Of a stretch of DNA of 64,000 bases, positions 51,420 to 60,727 are shown piece after piece; within the stretch, counting starts at the first letter, position 1, and every line of letters begins with the position of its first letter. The notes below the pieces were generated by a model. It had not been told where the DNA came from and ran no database searches. It saw nothing but the letters and a program-made list of their open reading frames with translations. The stretch lies in contig NZ_NEVQ01000021.1 in assembly GCF_002261185.1 (NCBI RefSeq), forward strand, positions 124,001 through 188,000, in the 5' to 3' direction. Origin of the DNA: Bordetella genomosp. 4. GTDB lineage: Bacteria; Pseudomonadota; Gammaproteobacteria; Burkholderiales; Burkholderiaceae_B. Position numbers and translations under genes: made by a program.

Positions 51420-52631
51420 TTATTTCGCCAACGGGCAAGCGCCCTGATTCAGCGGTCGAAACGCCACATCCCCGGGAATCACACCGATCTGCTTGTACAG
51501 ATCCCATTCATTTTTCGACTCGGCAGGCGTTTTCACCTGGAACAAGTACATATCGCGCACCACGCGTCCGTCAGTGCGCAGCTTGCCGTCACGCGTCATG
51601 AAATCATTGATGGGTGTCTCGCGCATCTTGGCCATCACGGCGTCGGAATCCTTGGTCCCGGCGGCCTGGACAGCCTTGAGATAATGCATCACTGCACCAT
51701 ACGTGCCAGCCTGTGTCATCGTCGGCTTACGTCCGACTTTATCCTGAAAACGTTGGGACCATTGGCGCGTCGCATCGCTCTGATCCCAGTAGAAGGCCTC
51801 GGTCAAGAGCAGGCCCTGTCCCAATTCCAACCCGATCGATTTCACGTCCGAGAAAAACGCCAGCAACGCCACCAGCCGCTGCTTGCTGTCGCCACGTCCA
51901 ACGCCGAACTCGGCGGCCTGCTTGATCGCATTGATCAGATCCCCGCCTCCTAGTGCCAGCCCCACAATGCCTGCGTTCGAAGCCTGCGCCTGCAACAGAT
52001 AGGAACTGAAATCCGGCGAGTTCAACGGCGAACGCACGGCGCCTACCACTTTGCCTCCACCCCGTTCAATCACCGCGCTGGCGTCGGCCTGCAGGGCATT
52101 CCCAAACGCATAATCGGCGGTGATGAAATACCACTGTTTACCGCCTTGGCGAGTGACCTCTGCGCCCGTGCCGCTGGCCAAGGCATAGGTATCGTATGTC
52201 CAGTGCACGGTATAGGGCGAACATGCTTTGCCCGTCAGATCCGAGGTGGACGCACTGGTGACCATGATGATTTTCTTTTTCTCGCGCCCGACCTCGCTGA
52301 CGGCCAAGGCGGTCGCCGACGTAGGCAGATCGGTGATCATGTCCACGCCATCCTGATCGAACCAGCGGCGCGCCGCCGCGCTGGAGACGTCCACCTTGTT
52401 CTGGCCGTCGATGTAGACCAGCTCGATAGGCTTGCCCAGCACTTGGCCGCCAAAATCCGCGACCGCCATGCGCGCGGCCTCGACCAGGCCGCTGCCGCCG
52501 ATATTCGAATATACCGAACTCATGTCGGTCAATACGCCGATTTTGACCGGCGCCTGTGCGGGCGCAGACCAGGCCGCAGCGCAGTAGAACATCAGGCCGG
52601 ACAACGCCAGCATCGCCTTGGAAGTTTTCAC
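51420..52631 (-). CDS. Branched-chain-amino-acid-type ABC substrate-binding protein (orphan)
   Basis: A 403-aa type I periplasmic binding protein. The signal peptide ends near AQAPVK. The mature start VKIGVLTDMSSVYSNIGGSGLVEAARMAVADFGG, then MITDLPTSATALAVSE, GKQWYFITADYAFGNALQADA and NSPDFSSYLLQAQ are typical. No permease or ATPase gene is nearby. It leads the ADH-ALDH operon and faces the LAL regulator. It may deliver ligand to a shared transporter or take part in sensing. Its ligand is likely aromatic, terpenoid or an alcohol-type compound rather than an amino acid, which is an inference. Confidence 0.9.
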   Translation of the reverse strand: MKTSKAMLALSGLMFYCAAAWSAPAQAPVKIGVLTDMSSVYSNIGGSGLVEAARMAVADFGGQVLGKPIELVYIDGQNKVDVSSAAARRWFDQDGVDMITDLPTSATALAVSEVGREKKKIIMVTSASTSDLTGKACSPYTVHWTYDTYALASGTGAEVTRQGGKQWYFITADYAFGNALQADASAVIERGGGKVVGAVRSPLNSPDFSSYLLQAQASNAGIVGLALGGGDLINAIKQAAEFGVGRGDSKQRLVALLAFFSDVKSIGLELGQGLLLTEAFYWDQSDATRQWSQRFQDKVGRKPTMTQAGTYGAVMHYLKAVQAAGTKDSDAVMAKMRETPINDFMTRDGKLRTDGRVVRDMYLFQVKTPAESKNEWDLYKQIGVIPGDVAFRPLNQGACPLAK

Positions 52632-52810
52632 GAGTTGTCTCCGATCATTATTTTTTCAGGCGCAATGCGGGTACACGCCATTGCCCTGTACAGGTTCTTT
52701 TTGTATCTTAGGGACCCGTTTTGCGTCTTCGTCCGAACGGGTGATTTTTCGGCAAGACCCGGGTTTACCCGATCCCTATCCTCACGTCTTCGTTTCCAAT
52801 ACAGGTCGTT

Positions 52811-55570
52811 ATGCAGTTACCCGCCACGCTGCAGACCACCTTGGTCAGCGGCAAACTGAATGCCCCTGTGGTGTCTGCTCATCACGTGACGCGGCATGCG
52901 TTGCGCGAACAGATATGTCAGCACGCACCGGGGAAAGTGGTGTTGCTGCGCGGCCCGGCAGGGTATGGCAAGACCTCATTGCTGGCGCAATGCCGCGACC
53001 AGATGCTGAGCGCATCGACGTCCGTCACCTGGTTGACCCTGGACAGCGCGGACAACGATGCAGTTCGTTTTTTGCACTGCCTGGGCATGGCCCTGCAAAA
53101 GCTGGCGCCACCCCAGGATCAGACATCGATGAAGACGGGTGTGCCGGCGCGCGGCCCAGCAACGGATGTGAGGAATTTTTCTCGTCCTCCGCATACCGAC
53201 ATCCTTGAACTGGCTCTCGCCGTCAAAGCGCACATTGCCTCGCTGGCGCATCCATTCGCCTTGTTTCTGGATGATTTTGAATCCATTACCGAACGCAGCG
53301 TGCTGGACCTGGTTCAGGATCTGATCGCGGATTTGCCGCATCATGGCAGCCTGCTCATCGGCACGCGGCATGTGCCCGCGCTCCATCTTGGCCGACTGCG
53401 CAGCCGCGGCAAACTGCTGGAGATCAACGCGGCACAATTGTGTTTTTCACACGAGGAGACGGCCAGTCTGTTCGCCGGCATGCAGCAGCCCTTGCTCCCC
53501 GCGGATATTGATCAGCTGCATCGCAAAACAGAGGGCTGGATTGCCGCGCTATGGCTGGTGTCCTTGTCGCTGCCCCGGCATGCAGACCCTAGCGCCTTTG
53601 TCGCGCGATTTTCCGGTACCGAGCAATCCATCGCAGAATACCTGGCACAGGACGTCCTGGCAGGGCTGCCTGAAGAAGCACGCCATTTCCTGCTGCGCAC
53701 CAGCATCCTGAAGCGATTGAACGCACCGCTGTGCCGAGCCCTGCTGCCAGACCTGCCATGCGAAACCTTGCTTGCGCAGTTGGAAAGCACGCATTTGCTG
53801 CTGGGCAGCGATGCTCTCGATGACCACAGTTATCGCTATCACAGCCTATTTGCCGCGTATTTACAGGCGCAATTGCGCGCCGCAGCTCCCACGGAGATCA
53901 CCACGCTGCATCGGCGCGCATCGGCCTGGTTTTTACAGCAGAATCGCCCCGTCCCTGCTATCGATCATGCCATCGACGGCGGAGATTTCCAGCTCGCGAT
54001 CGACCTTTTGCAAACCCATGCGGCCCGCCTCGCAGCGGAGGGCCGTATGGGCCTGCTGGCCCGCTGGTTCAATCAGATTCCACCGACCGCGCTTGCCACG
54101 CAACCTGTTCTGCAGGCCCTGCAGATCTGGGCCACGTGCATGACGCGCGGGCCGAGCGAAGCCAGCCTGCTGATGACCGAACTGAAACTCGCTGACCACA
54201 ACGATCCCGCGGTGCAACGGCATGTGCGCACGCTGCGTCCGCTGCTGCTGTCCATGATGGACTGTCATGAACAAGCCTACGAGATCGGCATGCCCAGCAT
54301 TGCAGCCTTGCAAGACAAGCTCTCCTTTGCGGAAACCGCCTTGCTCAACGCGATGGCCAATGTTGCAGCCGTACTCGGACGCTATCAGGAAGCCCGCCGT
54401 TGGCTGGACACGGCACGGCGTGCCCAGGGCGTTGCCGCCAGCCGTTTCAATCACATGTATTCCGAAGCCGTCGAGGGCATCATCGATCTGCAGGAAGGAC
54501 GCCTGCGCCAGGCAGGCGCGCGTTTTCTGACTGCGGTGCATGCCACGCATCGCGACATGCCAGGCCCGGTCGGCGGCAACGCATGGGCGGGCGTGCTGTA
54601 TGCCGCCTGGGTCTACGAAACAGGAGACCTCGCGCAAGCCTCACGTTTGCTGGCCGTCTATGTTCCCTTGGGCCGAGACGTTGCCCTGCCCGATCACATG
54701 ATCCTGGGCTACGTCATGCTATCGCGCATCGCATTCCTGAATGGAGATACTGACCGCACGTTTTACCTGTTGGGCGAACTGGAATACCTCGGACACCAAA
54801 GGCGCCTGCCGCGCATCGCGGCCAGCGCTCGAGTTGAACGGGCGCGGTTCCTGCTGCTGCAAGGCCACAGCAGCGCCGCACGCGATGAACTGCTGCGCGC
54901 CGAGGATGATGACCTGTGGCAACGCGTAGAACGCCTACGCCTGCCCGCCAATGATCTGCTTTATCCGCGGCTGGGAAAACTGCGCTGGGCCTGTTATGCC
55001 GGCAATCATAGCGACCTGCAGTGGGCGATCGCCGAGCTGGAACGCGACACTGCCGCTGCGATTGAGGCTCGCAGATATCGCCGGGCGTTCAAGATGCGCC
55101 TGCTGACAGCGGTCGCCTACGAAAGACTGGGACAAGACAGCAAAGCCTACACCTTGCTGACGCAAGTTTTGCAAATCGCCGTCAACGAGGATCTGTGCCG
55201 TGTCATCGCCGACGAAAGAGCCGCCGTCGCTGAACTGCTCACACGATTTCACGCTGCACCGGCAGGCCAGCGCTGGCTGACGGAGGAGCCAGGAGCAGGA
55301 GCGTGGCTGCAGAAATACCAACAGCGAACCGGCCTGAGCCTTGCTCCTCAGGCGGCAACGACGCCCGTCGTTCTGGCAGACCCGCTAACCACCAAAGAAA
55401 CGCGTGTGCTGGAACTGCTGGCCGAAGGCCACTCCAATATTTCCATCGCGCGCAAGCTGTTCGTGTCGGAAAATACCGTGCGCACGCACCTGCGTAATTT
55501 GAACATCAAGCTGCAGGCGGCCAATCGCACTCAGGCCGTGGCACAGGCGCGCAAGGCTGGACTGCTATAG
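52811..55570 (+). CDS. LAL-family (MalT/AlkS-like) LuxR-type transcriptional activator
   Basis: A 919-aa regulator. The N-terminal STAND ATPase has Walker A GPAGYGKTS (residues 48-56), a Walker B-like FALFLDDFE, and STAND motifs TEGWIAALWLVSLSL and FLLRTSILKRLNAPLC. A helical TPR-like effector region lies in the middle. The C-terminal LuxR helix-turn-helix (residues 857-919) reads PLTTKETRVLELLAEGHSNISIARKLFVSENTVRTHLRNLN. LAL proteins such as AlkS and MalT activate divergent catabolic operons after binding ligand and ATP. The divergent SBP-ADH-ALDH operon is the obvious target. The shared promoter region is 52632-52810. Confidence 0.93.
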   Translation: MQLPATLQTTLVSGKLNAPVVSAHHVTRHALREQICQHAPGKVVLLRGPAGYGKTSLLAQCRDQMLSASTSVTWLTLDSADNDAVRFLHCLGMALQKLAPPQDQTSMKTGVPARGPATDVRNFSRPPHTDILELALAVKAHIASLAHPFALFLDDFESITERSVLDLVQDLIADLPHHGSLLIGTRHVPALHLGRLRSRGKLLEINAAQLCFSHEETASLFAGMQQPLLPADIDQLHRKTEGWIAALWLVSLSLPRHADPSAFVARFSGTEQSIAEYLAQDVLAGLPEEARHFLLRTSILKRLNAPLCRALLPDLPCETLLAQLESTHLLLGSDALDDHSYRYHSLFAAYLQAQLRAAAPTEITTLHRRASAWFLQQNRPVPAIDHAIDGGDFQLAIDLLQTHAARLAAEGRMGLLARWFNQIPPTALATQPVLQALQIWATCMTRGPSEASLLMTELKLADHNDPAVQRHVRTLRPLLLSMMDCHEQAYEIGMPSIAALQDKLSFAETALLNAMANVAAVLGRYQEARRWLDTARRAQGVAASRFNHMYSEAVEGIIDLQEGRLRQAGARFLTAVHATHRDMPGPVGGNAWAGVLYAAWVYETGDLAQASRLLAVYVPLGRDVALPDHMILGYVMLSRIAFLNGDTDRTFYLLGELEYLGHQRRLPRIAASARVERARFLLLQGHSSAARDELLRAEDDDLWQRVERLRLPANDLLYPRLGKLRWACYAGNHSDLQWAIAELERDTAAAIEARRYRRAFKMRLLTAVAYERLGQDSKAYTLLTQVLQIAVNEDLCRVIADERAAVAELLTRFHAAPAGQRWLTEEPGAGAWLQKYQQRTGLSLAPQAATTPVVLADPLTTKETRVLELLAEGHSNISIARKLFVSENTVRTHLRNLNIKLQAANRTQAVAQARKAGLL

Positions 55571-55624
55571 GCACCATGCATCAAATGCGATAGCGCAACG
55601 CGCGCGCCATAGGAGTCATGGGCA

Positions 55625-55646
55625 CGTGACCGGCAAACGGGTCACG
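55625..55646. terminator. Hairpin between LAL and kinase genes
   Basis: CGTGACC and GGTCACG pair around GGCAAACG, overlapping the stop of the DUF1537 kinase gene between convergent genes. Confidence 0.55.
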
Positions 55647-56943
55647 CGCCCGCCAGGAACCGTTCGAACAGATCTTCCGTGCCCATTTGCCCGCCTTTGA
55701 GCATGACCTCCATGCCCTCGAATTCAGGCACGTCGCTGTGCAAGCGACATAGCGCCACGCCTGGCTGGACACGGGCGATGTGGGACAGGCCCCATGCATC
55801 GAGAGCCTGCATTGCAAGGCTGGAGCTGTCGCCACCTGCTACGCCCAGACGCTTTACAGGCGCACGGCGCAACACCGCATCCAGCAAGCGGCCGCCCGCA
55901 GTGGCCAGGGCCTGGCTTTGTACGCCGGCGGTCCGCTGGCCGTGAGCATTGTCCATCCAGGCCAGGACATGCTGGCCTTCGCGCAGCAGGTTGGCGAGTT
56001 CGGCCACGACGGCGGCTTGATAAACGGCGTCCTCACTGGCCAGCCGCAGCGGGTCCAAACGGATCTTTCGATACGAGGTGGCAGCCTGGACTTGTCTGGC
56101 CGTCATGGGCGATAAGCTGCCTGCCAATAACAGCACGGGCCCTTGCGCGGCAGCAAAAGAATCGTGCGCGGTATGTTGCCCGGCACCGCCCCATTGCGTC
56201 CCGAGGGCTTCGACCACACTGCTGGCGCCAACCGCCAACAAGGACTCAGTCGCAGAGGCCTGCGCCAACACGGTGCCGATGGCCGTCAGATGTTGAGGTT
56301 CTGCGACATCGAACAGCATCGCATCAGCGCCGTTATCCCATGCGGAGAACAGACGGGCAGCGATGGCATCGACGCCTTGCGCATACGTGCGCATGTCCAC
56401 GCTCTCTACGCGCCCGGCTCCCAACGTTGCGAAATGACGCCGCAGATCAGCCTCATGCATGGGCGTGACAGGATGCTGGCTCATCGTCGGGTGACGGTCA
56501 ATGCGATAAACCTCGCCATCCGCTGCCGCGTAGAGCTGCCCAAACACGCAATAGCGGCCCAGGCTGGGCTGGCCGCCGATGATGAACGGCTTGCTCTGAT
56601 CGACGGCCTGACCCAATGTTTCCATGGCGACGGCGATGTTGCCGACAGCCGAGGCGCTATCGAACGTCGAGCACACTTTGTAGTGCACGACACGCGGCTT
56701 TAGCGTTTGGAAAAACTCGGCGACCGGCTGCAGTTCCGCACGCATGGCATCCGGCGCCATTGCACGCGTAGCGCCCGCGATGCCTAGGCAATCCAGTGGA
56801 CCGACGCGTTGCAGTTGCGCCGCAGTCGGCACACCAAAGAACAACAGACTGCGTAACCCCATCCGCGTCGCCGTCGCCAGCGCGTCGGTAGCCCCCGTGA
56901 AATCATCGCCGTAATACGCCAGGCGAGGCGAGATGACGCTCAT
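55642..56943 (-). CDS. Four-carbon acid-sugar kinase family protein (DUF1537, OiaK-like)
   Basis: A 433-aa kinase. The N-terminal substrate domain opens with LAYYGDDFTGATDALATATRMG (the YGDDFTGATD motif of DUF1537). VHYKVCSTFDSASAVGNIA and FIIGGQPSLGRYCVFGQLYA follow. The C-terminal nucleotide-binding part has RLGVAGGDSSSLAMQAL and MLKGGQMGTEDLFERF. Related enzymes phosphorylate sugar acids, including 3-oxo-isoapionate (OiaK). It overlaps the RuBisCO-like gene by 4 bp, matching kinase-RLP pairs in D-apionate pathways. I infer it supplies the phosphorylated substrate for the RuBisCO-like protein. Confidence 0.9.
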   Translation of the reverse strand: MSVISPRLAYYGDDFTGATDALATATRMGLRSLLFFGVPTAAQLQRVGPLDCLGIAGATRAMAPDAMRAELQPVAEFFQTLKPRVVHYKVCSTFDSASAVGNIAVAMETLGQAVDQSKPFIIGGQPSLGRYCVFGQLYAAADGEVYRIDRHPTMSQHPVTPMHEADLRRHFATLGAGRVESVDMRTYAQGVDAIAARLFSAWDNGADAMLFDVAEPQHLTAIGTVLAQASATESLLAVGASSVVEALGTQWGGAGQHTAHDSFAAAQGPVLLLAGSLSPMTARQVQAATSYRKIRLDPLRLASEDAVYQAAVVAELANLLREGQHVLAWMDNAHGQRTAGVQSQALATAGGRLLDAVLRRAPVKRLGVAGGDSSSLAMQALDAWGLSHIARVQPGVALCRLHSDVPEFEGMEVMLKGGQMGTEDLFERFLAGA

Positions 56944-58214
56944 TTTGATCCGAAGAACGCCAGGGCTCTGGCGAGTTCGGGAGCCTGGCGCGCATAGTCC
57001 GCCAGGTCCTCGCCCGCACGCACGGCCTGCCAGGCCTGACGAATGCTCGTCACACCCGCAGCGGGGCCGTCGGGATGCGCCAGGATGCCGCCGCCTGCCA
57101 TGAACAACAAGTCATCGCGTCCAATCGCAGCCCAGGTCGCCGGCACGGTGCCTGCCCACTGCCCCGAAGAAAACGCCGGCATCACGACATCGTCTTGCTT
57201 CAATCGCTCTGCCAACGGGGTATAGCTATCGCGCGCGCCCGAGATGACCTCCTCGTCCGCCTGCGAGAATTTTCCCTGCAAGCCGTGCACATGCATGTGA
57301 TCGACGCCCGCCAGACGCCACAGCGTCTGATAAGCCTGATAGCCTATGCCCAGCAACGGATGCCGCGACAAGGCGCCAAATCCATTGCGATGGCCATGCA
57401 GTGCCAATGGCGTATGACGACGCAGGCTTTGAATAGCGGAATACCCGCAGGCATTCAAACTCGCCATCACGCAGGTGCCGCCCTCGCGCTCGACCAGATC
57501 GGCGTGACGGCGCATCGCATCGGTTTCGTCGGTGATGTTGAACGCCACCATGACTTTCTTGCCAGTGCGCTCGGCATGCTCGCGCACGACCCGCATCACG
57601 GCCGGCACGCGTTGCGCCAATGGCGCATGCTCCGGGTCCGCACAAACCTCATCATCCTTGATGAAATCGACGCCTGCCGCGCACAACTGCGCAACCAGCT
57701 CCGCAATCTGCGGCGCAGTCAGCCCCACGTTGGGCTTGATGATCGTACCGACCAGCGCGCCTTGCGGCACGCCAGTTGCACGGCGCGTACCGGCAATGCC
57801 AACACGCGGAAAATCGAACCGCTCTCGATACGAGGCCGGGACATGCAGTGTCTCCAGCCGCAGGCCGGTGACCTCGCCCAAGTCATACAGATTGCCCGCG
57901 ACCGTACTGGCCAGTGTGGGCAGGTTGGCGCCGATATTCGCCGGAGGAAAGGCGATATCGATACGCGCGCGCCGCCACGGCCCCGGCTGACGGCGACGCT
58001 CCAGCCACGCATTGGGCAGACTGGGCGCATCGACCTCGTCCAGCATCTGCACCGACGTGACAGTCGCGCGAGCACGCGCGCGCAGATCGTCCGTCTCGCC
58101 CGCGACACGCGTAAACGTGCCGCTGGACTGTTCGCCCGCCATCACCTCGGCAACCGCCGCGGGATCCAGCGGTGTCTCGATGACGTAGCTGGCCAGGATG
58201 CGGTCACCGCTCAT
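56940..58214 (-). CDS. RuBisCO-like protein (form IV, OiaX/OiaT-like)
   Basis: A 424-aa member of the RuBisCO superfamily. The catalytic-lysine strand is GTIIKPNVGL (Lys160, RuBisCO Lys175 position). The carbamate/metal motif is GVDFIKDDE (Lys186, Asp188, Glu189; Lys201 region). Further conserved sites are ALHGHRNG (His275-Arg276), HVHGLQGKF (Lys315, loop 6), MPAFSSGQW (Ser350) and AGGGILAHPDGP. All metal and phosphate positions are kept, unlike in many form IV proteins. The neighbouring DUF1537 kinase points to decarboxylation or hydrolysis of a 3-oxo-sugar-acid phosphate rather than CO2 fixation. It is coupled to the VOC and kinase genes by ATGA overlaps. Confidence 0.93.
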   Translation of the reverse strand: MSGDRILASYVIETPLDPAAVAEVMAGEQSSGTFTRVAGETDDLRARARATVTSVQMLDEVDAPSLPNAWLERRRQPGPWRRARIDIAFPPANIGANLPTLASTVAGNLYDLGEVTGLRLETLHVPASYRERFDFPRVGIAGTRRATGVPQGALVGTIIKPNVGLTAPQIAELVAQLCAAGVDFIKDDEVCADPEHAPLAQRVPAVMRVVREHAERTGKKVMVAFNITDETDAMRRHADLVEREGGTCVMASLNACGYSAIQSLRRHTPLALHGHRNGFGALSRHPLLGIGYQAYQTLWRLAGVDHMHVHGLQGKFSQADEEVISGARDSYTPLAERLKQDDVVMPAFSSGQWAGTVPATWAAIGRDDLLFMAGGGILAHPDGPAAGVTSIRQAWQAVRAGEDLADYARQAPELARALAFFGSK

Positions 58215-58750
58215 TGGGCCCCCAGATTGGGAAACGGACGCACGGGATCGCTACCATCCCAGCCATCCGCAGCCTCGCGGATCTGTTGGAACATGCGGCC
58301 TTTGGGGCCGGCGACTTCAGACAGCTCGATCACCGTGCCCGGATGGTATTCGGTGTCGAAGTAAATAAAGCGGCCGCGCTCACCGACCTCGCCGCTCATC
58401 TTGGGCTTGAAGCCCTGGCGCAGCAGGCGTTCCAGATCGGCGTCGTAGTCTTCCGTCCAGTATGCGACGTGCTGCAGACCGGTGCGGCCGGCTTGCAGAA
58501 AATCACGATACATCGACGGCACGTCGTTACGCGTCTGGATCAACTCTACCTGCACAAAACCCGAGTTCGCCAGGGCCACAGAGTTATGCGGCTCGTACGG
58601 CTTGCCATCGTAGTGGTAATTCACAATGGGCACGCGCGGGTTGTAATACCAGGGGCCGACGCCCAGCGTCTTGCTCCAGTACTCCATAGCGGCCTCGATG
58701 TCAGGCACCACATAGCCCAACTGGCGGATCTGGCCGAGGAATCGGCTCAT
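58211..58750 (-). CDS. VOC-family (glyoxalase fold) protein of the RLP operon
   Basis: A 179-aa protein with two beta-alpha-beta-beta-beta modules. IRQLGYVVPDIEAAMEYWSKTLGVGPWYY opens the first, and GLQHVAYWTEDYDADLERLLRQGFKPKM followed by GRFIYFDTEYHPGTVIELSE opens the second. Conserved His (LQHVAY) and Glu (VIELSE) residues are compatible with a metal site. The family includes isomerases, epimerases, lyases and dioxygenases. Within this operon it could isomerise or epimerise a keto-sugar acid before or after the RuBisCO-like step, which is an inference. It overlaps the RLP gene by 4 bp and lies 45 bp after the TRAP permease gene. Confidence 0.85.
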   Translation of the reverse strand: MSRFLGQIRQLGYVVPDIEAAMEYWSKTLGVGPWYYNPRVPIVNYHYDGKPYEPHNSVALANSGFVQVELIQTRNDVPSMYRDFLQAGRTGLQHVAYWTEDYDADLERLLRQGFKPKMSGEVGERGRFIYFDTEYHPGTVIELSEVAGPKGRMFQQIREAADGWDGSDPVRPFPNLGAQ

Positions 58751-58795
58751 GACAATGCTCCCGTGCGAAATTGCGAAAGAAAGAAATGATCGGAT

Positions 58796-60727
58796 TTACA
58801 GAAAACCGATAGAAATCCAGGGGATTGCGGCCACGAGCACCAGGCCCACCAACAGCGCTGCCATATAGCCCCAGATCGGCCCGATCCCTTCGTTGGGATC
58901 GACTTTGCCCACCGCGCAGGCCCCGTAATAGCCCACGCCGAACGGCGGAGCGAACAGGCCCACGCCCATGGCCAAGATGACCACCATGGCGTACTGGACC
59001 TCATGGATTCCCAGTTCGCGTGCGATCGGGAACATCAACGGCCCGAACAGCACGATGGCCGGAATGCCCTCCAGAACGCTGCCCAGGACGATGAACGCCA
59101 CCAGCGACACCGCCATGAAAGTGAATTTTCCGCCTGGCAGATTGCCCATCGCCAACGCCAGATCATGCGCAAAACCCGATTGCGTCAACGCCCAGGCCAT
59201 CGCCGTGGCACAGCCGATGATGAACAGAATCGCGCCCGACAACGTTGCCGTTTCGATCAATATGCCCGGCAAGCGCCTGAAATCAAACTGGCGGTACAGC
59301 AGCAATCCGGCGACCACCGCGTAAGCGATGCCGATCGTCGATACCTCGGTCGCCGTCGCGACGCCTTCGACCACGGCGGCACGAATAACAAATGGCAGCG
59401 CCAACGCAGGCAGTGCGACGACGAATGTCTTGCCGATCAGTTTGCGAGACGCGCGCGGCACGGCGCTCAAGTCCTCATGGCGATAACGCCACCACACAAT
59501 CACGCACAGCGCCAGACCCAGTACCAGTCCAGGCAACAACCCGCCCGTAAACAAAGCCGCGATCGATACGCCAGTGACAGAGCCAATCGTGATCAACACA
59601 ATCGACGGAGGGATGGTTTCCGTCTGCGCACCCGTGGTCGACAACAGCGCGATCAAATCGCCTGGCTTGGCGCCACGCTTTTTCATTTCGGGCAACAACA
59701 CCGGCGCGATAGCGGCCATATCGGCGGTTTTGGAACCCGAGATTCCCGACACCAGATACATGCCGCCAATCAGCACATAGTTCAATCCGCCCCGCACATG
59801 GCCGAGCAGGCTCGACAGGAACTGCACCATTGCACGCGCCATGCCGGTCATTTCGATCAGCATGCCGAGCAGTACAAAGAGCGGCACCGCCAGCAGGATA
59901 AGGTGGGACATACCCTCGTCCAGACGGCCCACCATCACCACCATCGGAGTGCGTGTCGTCAAGGCGAGAAACCCGAATGTCGCCAGCGCAAAAGAGAACG
60001 CGATCGGCACACCGGCAAAGACGCAAAAACCCACCACGCCGGCAAAGAAGATCAACAGATTCAACTTGCCCAAGGTCATCAACCATGGCCCTGCCAGCCA
60101 GAACACCGTCGCGATCGCCACTGCCGCCACGACAGCAGGAACGACTTGCTTGGTGTGCTCCGTGCGCAATAAACGTACGATGCAAACGAGCAGCATCAGC
60201 AACGTGCCGGTAGGCAGCGCACTGGCACGCCACGCGTTGCTGATCTCCATCGCCGGCGTGACGATGATCATTTCTTCGACGGCGTATTCCCACGCATGCG
60301 GCATCAGCAAGACGAGAAAGACCAACGAGGCAGCCAACGCGAATACTTCCAGAAACGCGCGCTTTCCGGGACTGCATTTGCTGACCAGCGCCGTCATGCG
60401 CATGTGCGCGCCACGGCGCAGCGCAATCACAGCGCCCAGCATCGACAGCCACAGGAACATGATCGACGCGAGCTCGTCGGTCCACACGATGGGCTCGTGC
60501 AACACATAACGGGCCACGACGCCCGACAGCAACACGACGACCTCGAGCACAACCAGCAAGGCCGCCGGCCACTCGGACACGACGCCCAAAGCGCTATCCA
60601 GCCAGGCCAATAGACCATTGCCTCGCCGCACAGAGGCCGGCGCGGCAGCCACTCCGGCGGCCGCAATCGGTGTTGCCGCTGGGGGATTTACGCCCCATAC
60701 GGCCTTAGTATCGTGGCCCGCTTGCAT
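58796..60727 (-). CDS. Fused TRAP transporter permease DctQ-DctM
   Basis: A 643-aa membrane protein. The N-terminal DctQ part (about residues 50-200) has four helices and the motif VVARYVLHEPIVWTDELASIMFLWLSMLGA. The DctM part has GVPIAFSFALATFGFLAL, VPLFVLLGMLIEMTGMA, GGLNYVLIGGMYLVSGISGSKTADMAAI and PPSIVLITIG. Separate small and large subunits are more common; fusions are known. The ATG at 60727 shares one base with the stop of the binding-protein gene (TGATG). It imports the organic acid captured by DctP, presumably the substrate of the downstream enzymes. Confidence 0.92.
   Translation of the reverse strand: MQAGHDTKAVWGVNPPAATPIAAAGVAAAPASVRRGNGLLAWLDSALGVVSEWPAALLVVLEVVVLLSGVVARYVLHEPIVWTDELASIMFLWLSMLGAVIALRRGAHMRMTALVSKCSPGKRAFLEVFALAASLVFLVLLMPHAWEYAVEEMIIVTPAMEISNAWRASALPTGTLLMLLVCIVRLLRTEHTKQVVPAVVAAVAIATVFWLAGPWLMTLGKLNLLIFFAGVVGFCVFAGVPIAFSFALATFGFLALTTRTPMVVMVGRLDEGMSHLILLAVPLFVLLGMLIEMTGMARAMVQFLSSLLGHVRGGLNYVLIGGMYLVSGISGSKTADMAAIAPVLLPEMKKRGAKPGDLIALLSTTGAQTETIPPSIVLITIGSVTGVSIAALFTGGLLPGLVLGLALCVIVWWRYRHEDLSAVPRASRKLIGKTFVVALPALALPFVIRAAVVEGVATATEVSTIGIAYAVVAGLLLYRQFDFRRLPGILIETATLSGAILFIIGCATAMAWALTQSGFAHDLALAMGNLPGGKFTFMAVSLVAFIVLGSVLEGIPAIVLFGPLMFPIARELGIHEVQYAMVVILAMGVGLFAPPFGVGYYGACAVGKVDPNEGIGPIWGYMAALLVGLVLVAAIPWISIGFL

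Noticed and set aside
56940-58214. True RuBisCO for CO2 fixation
   Set aside because: There is no small subunit, phosphoribulokinase or carboxysome gene nearby. The motif HGHR-x-GF and the kinase/TRAP context point to a RuBisCO-like protein.
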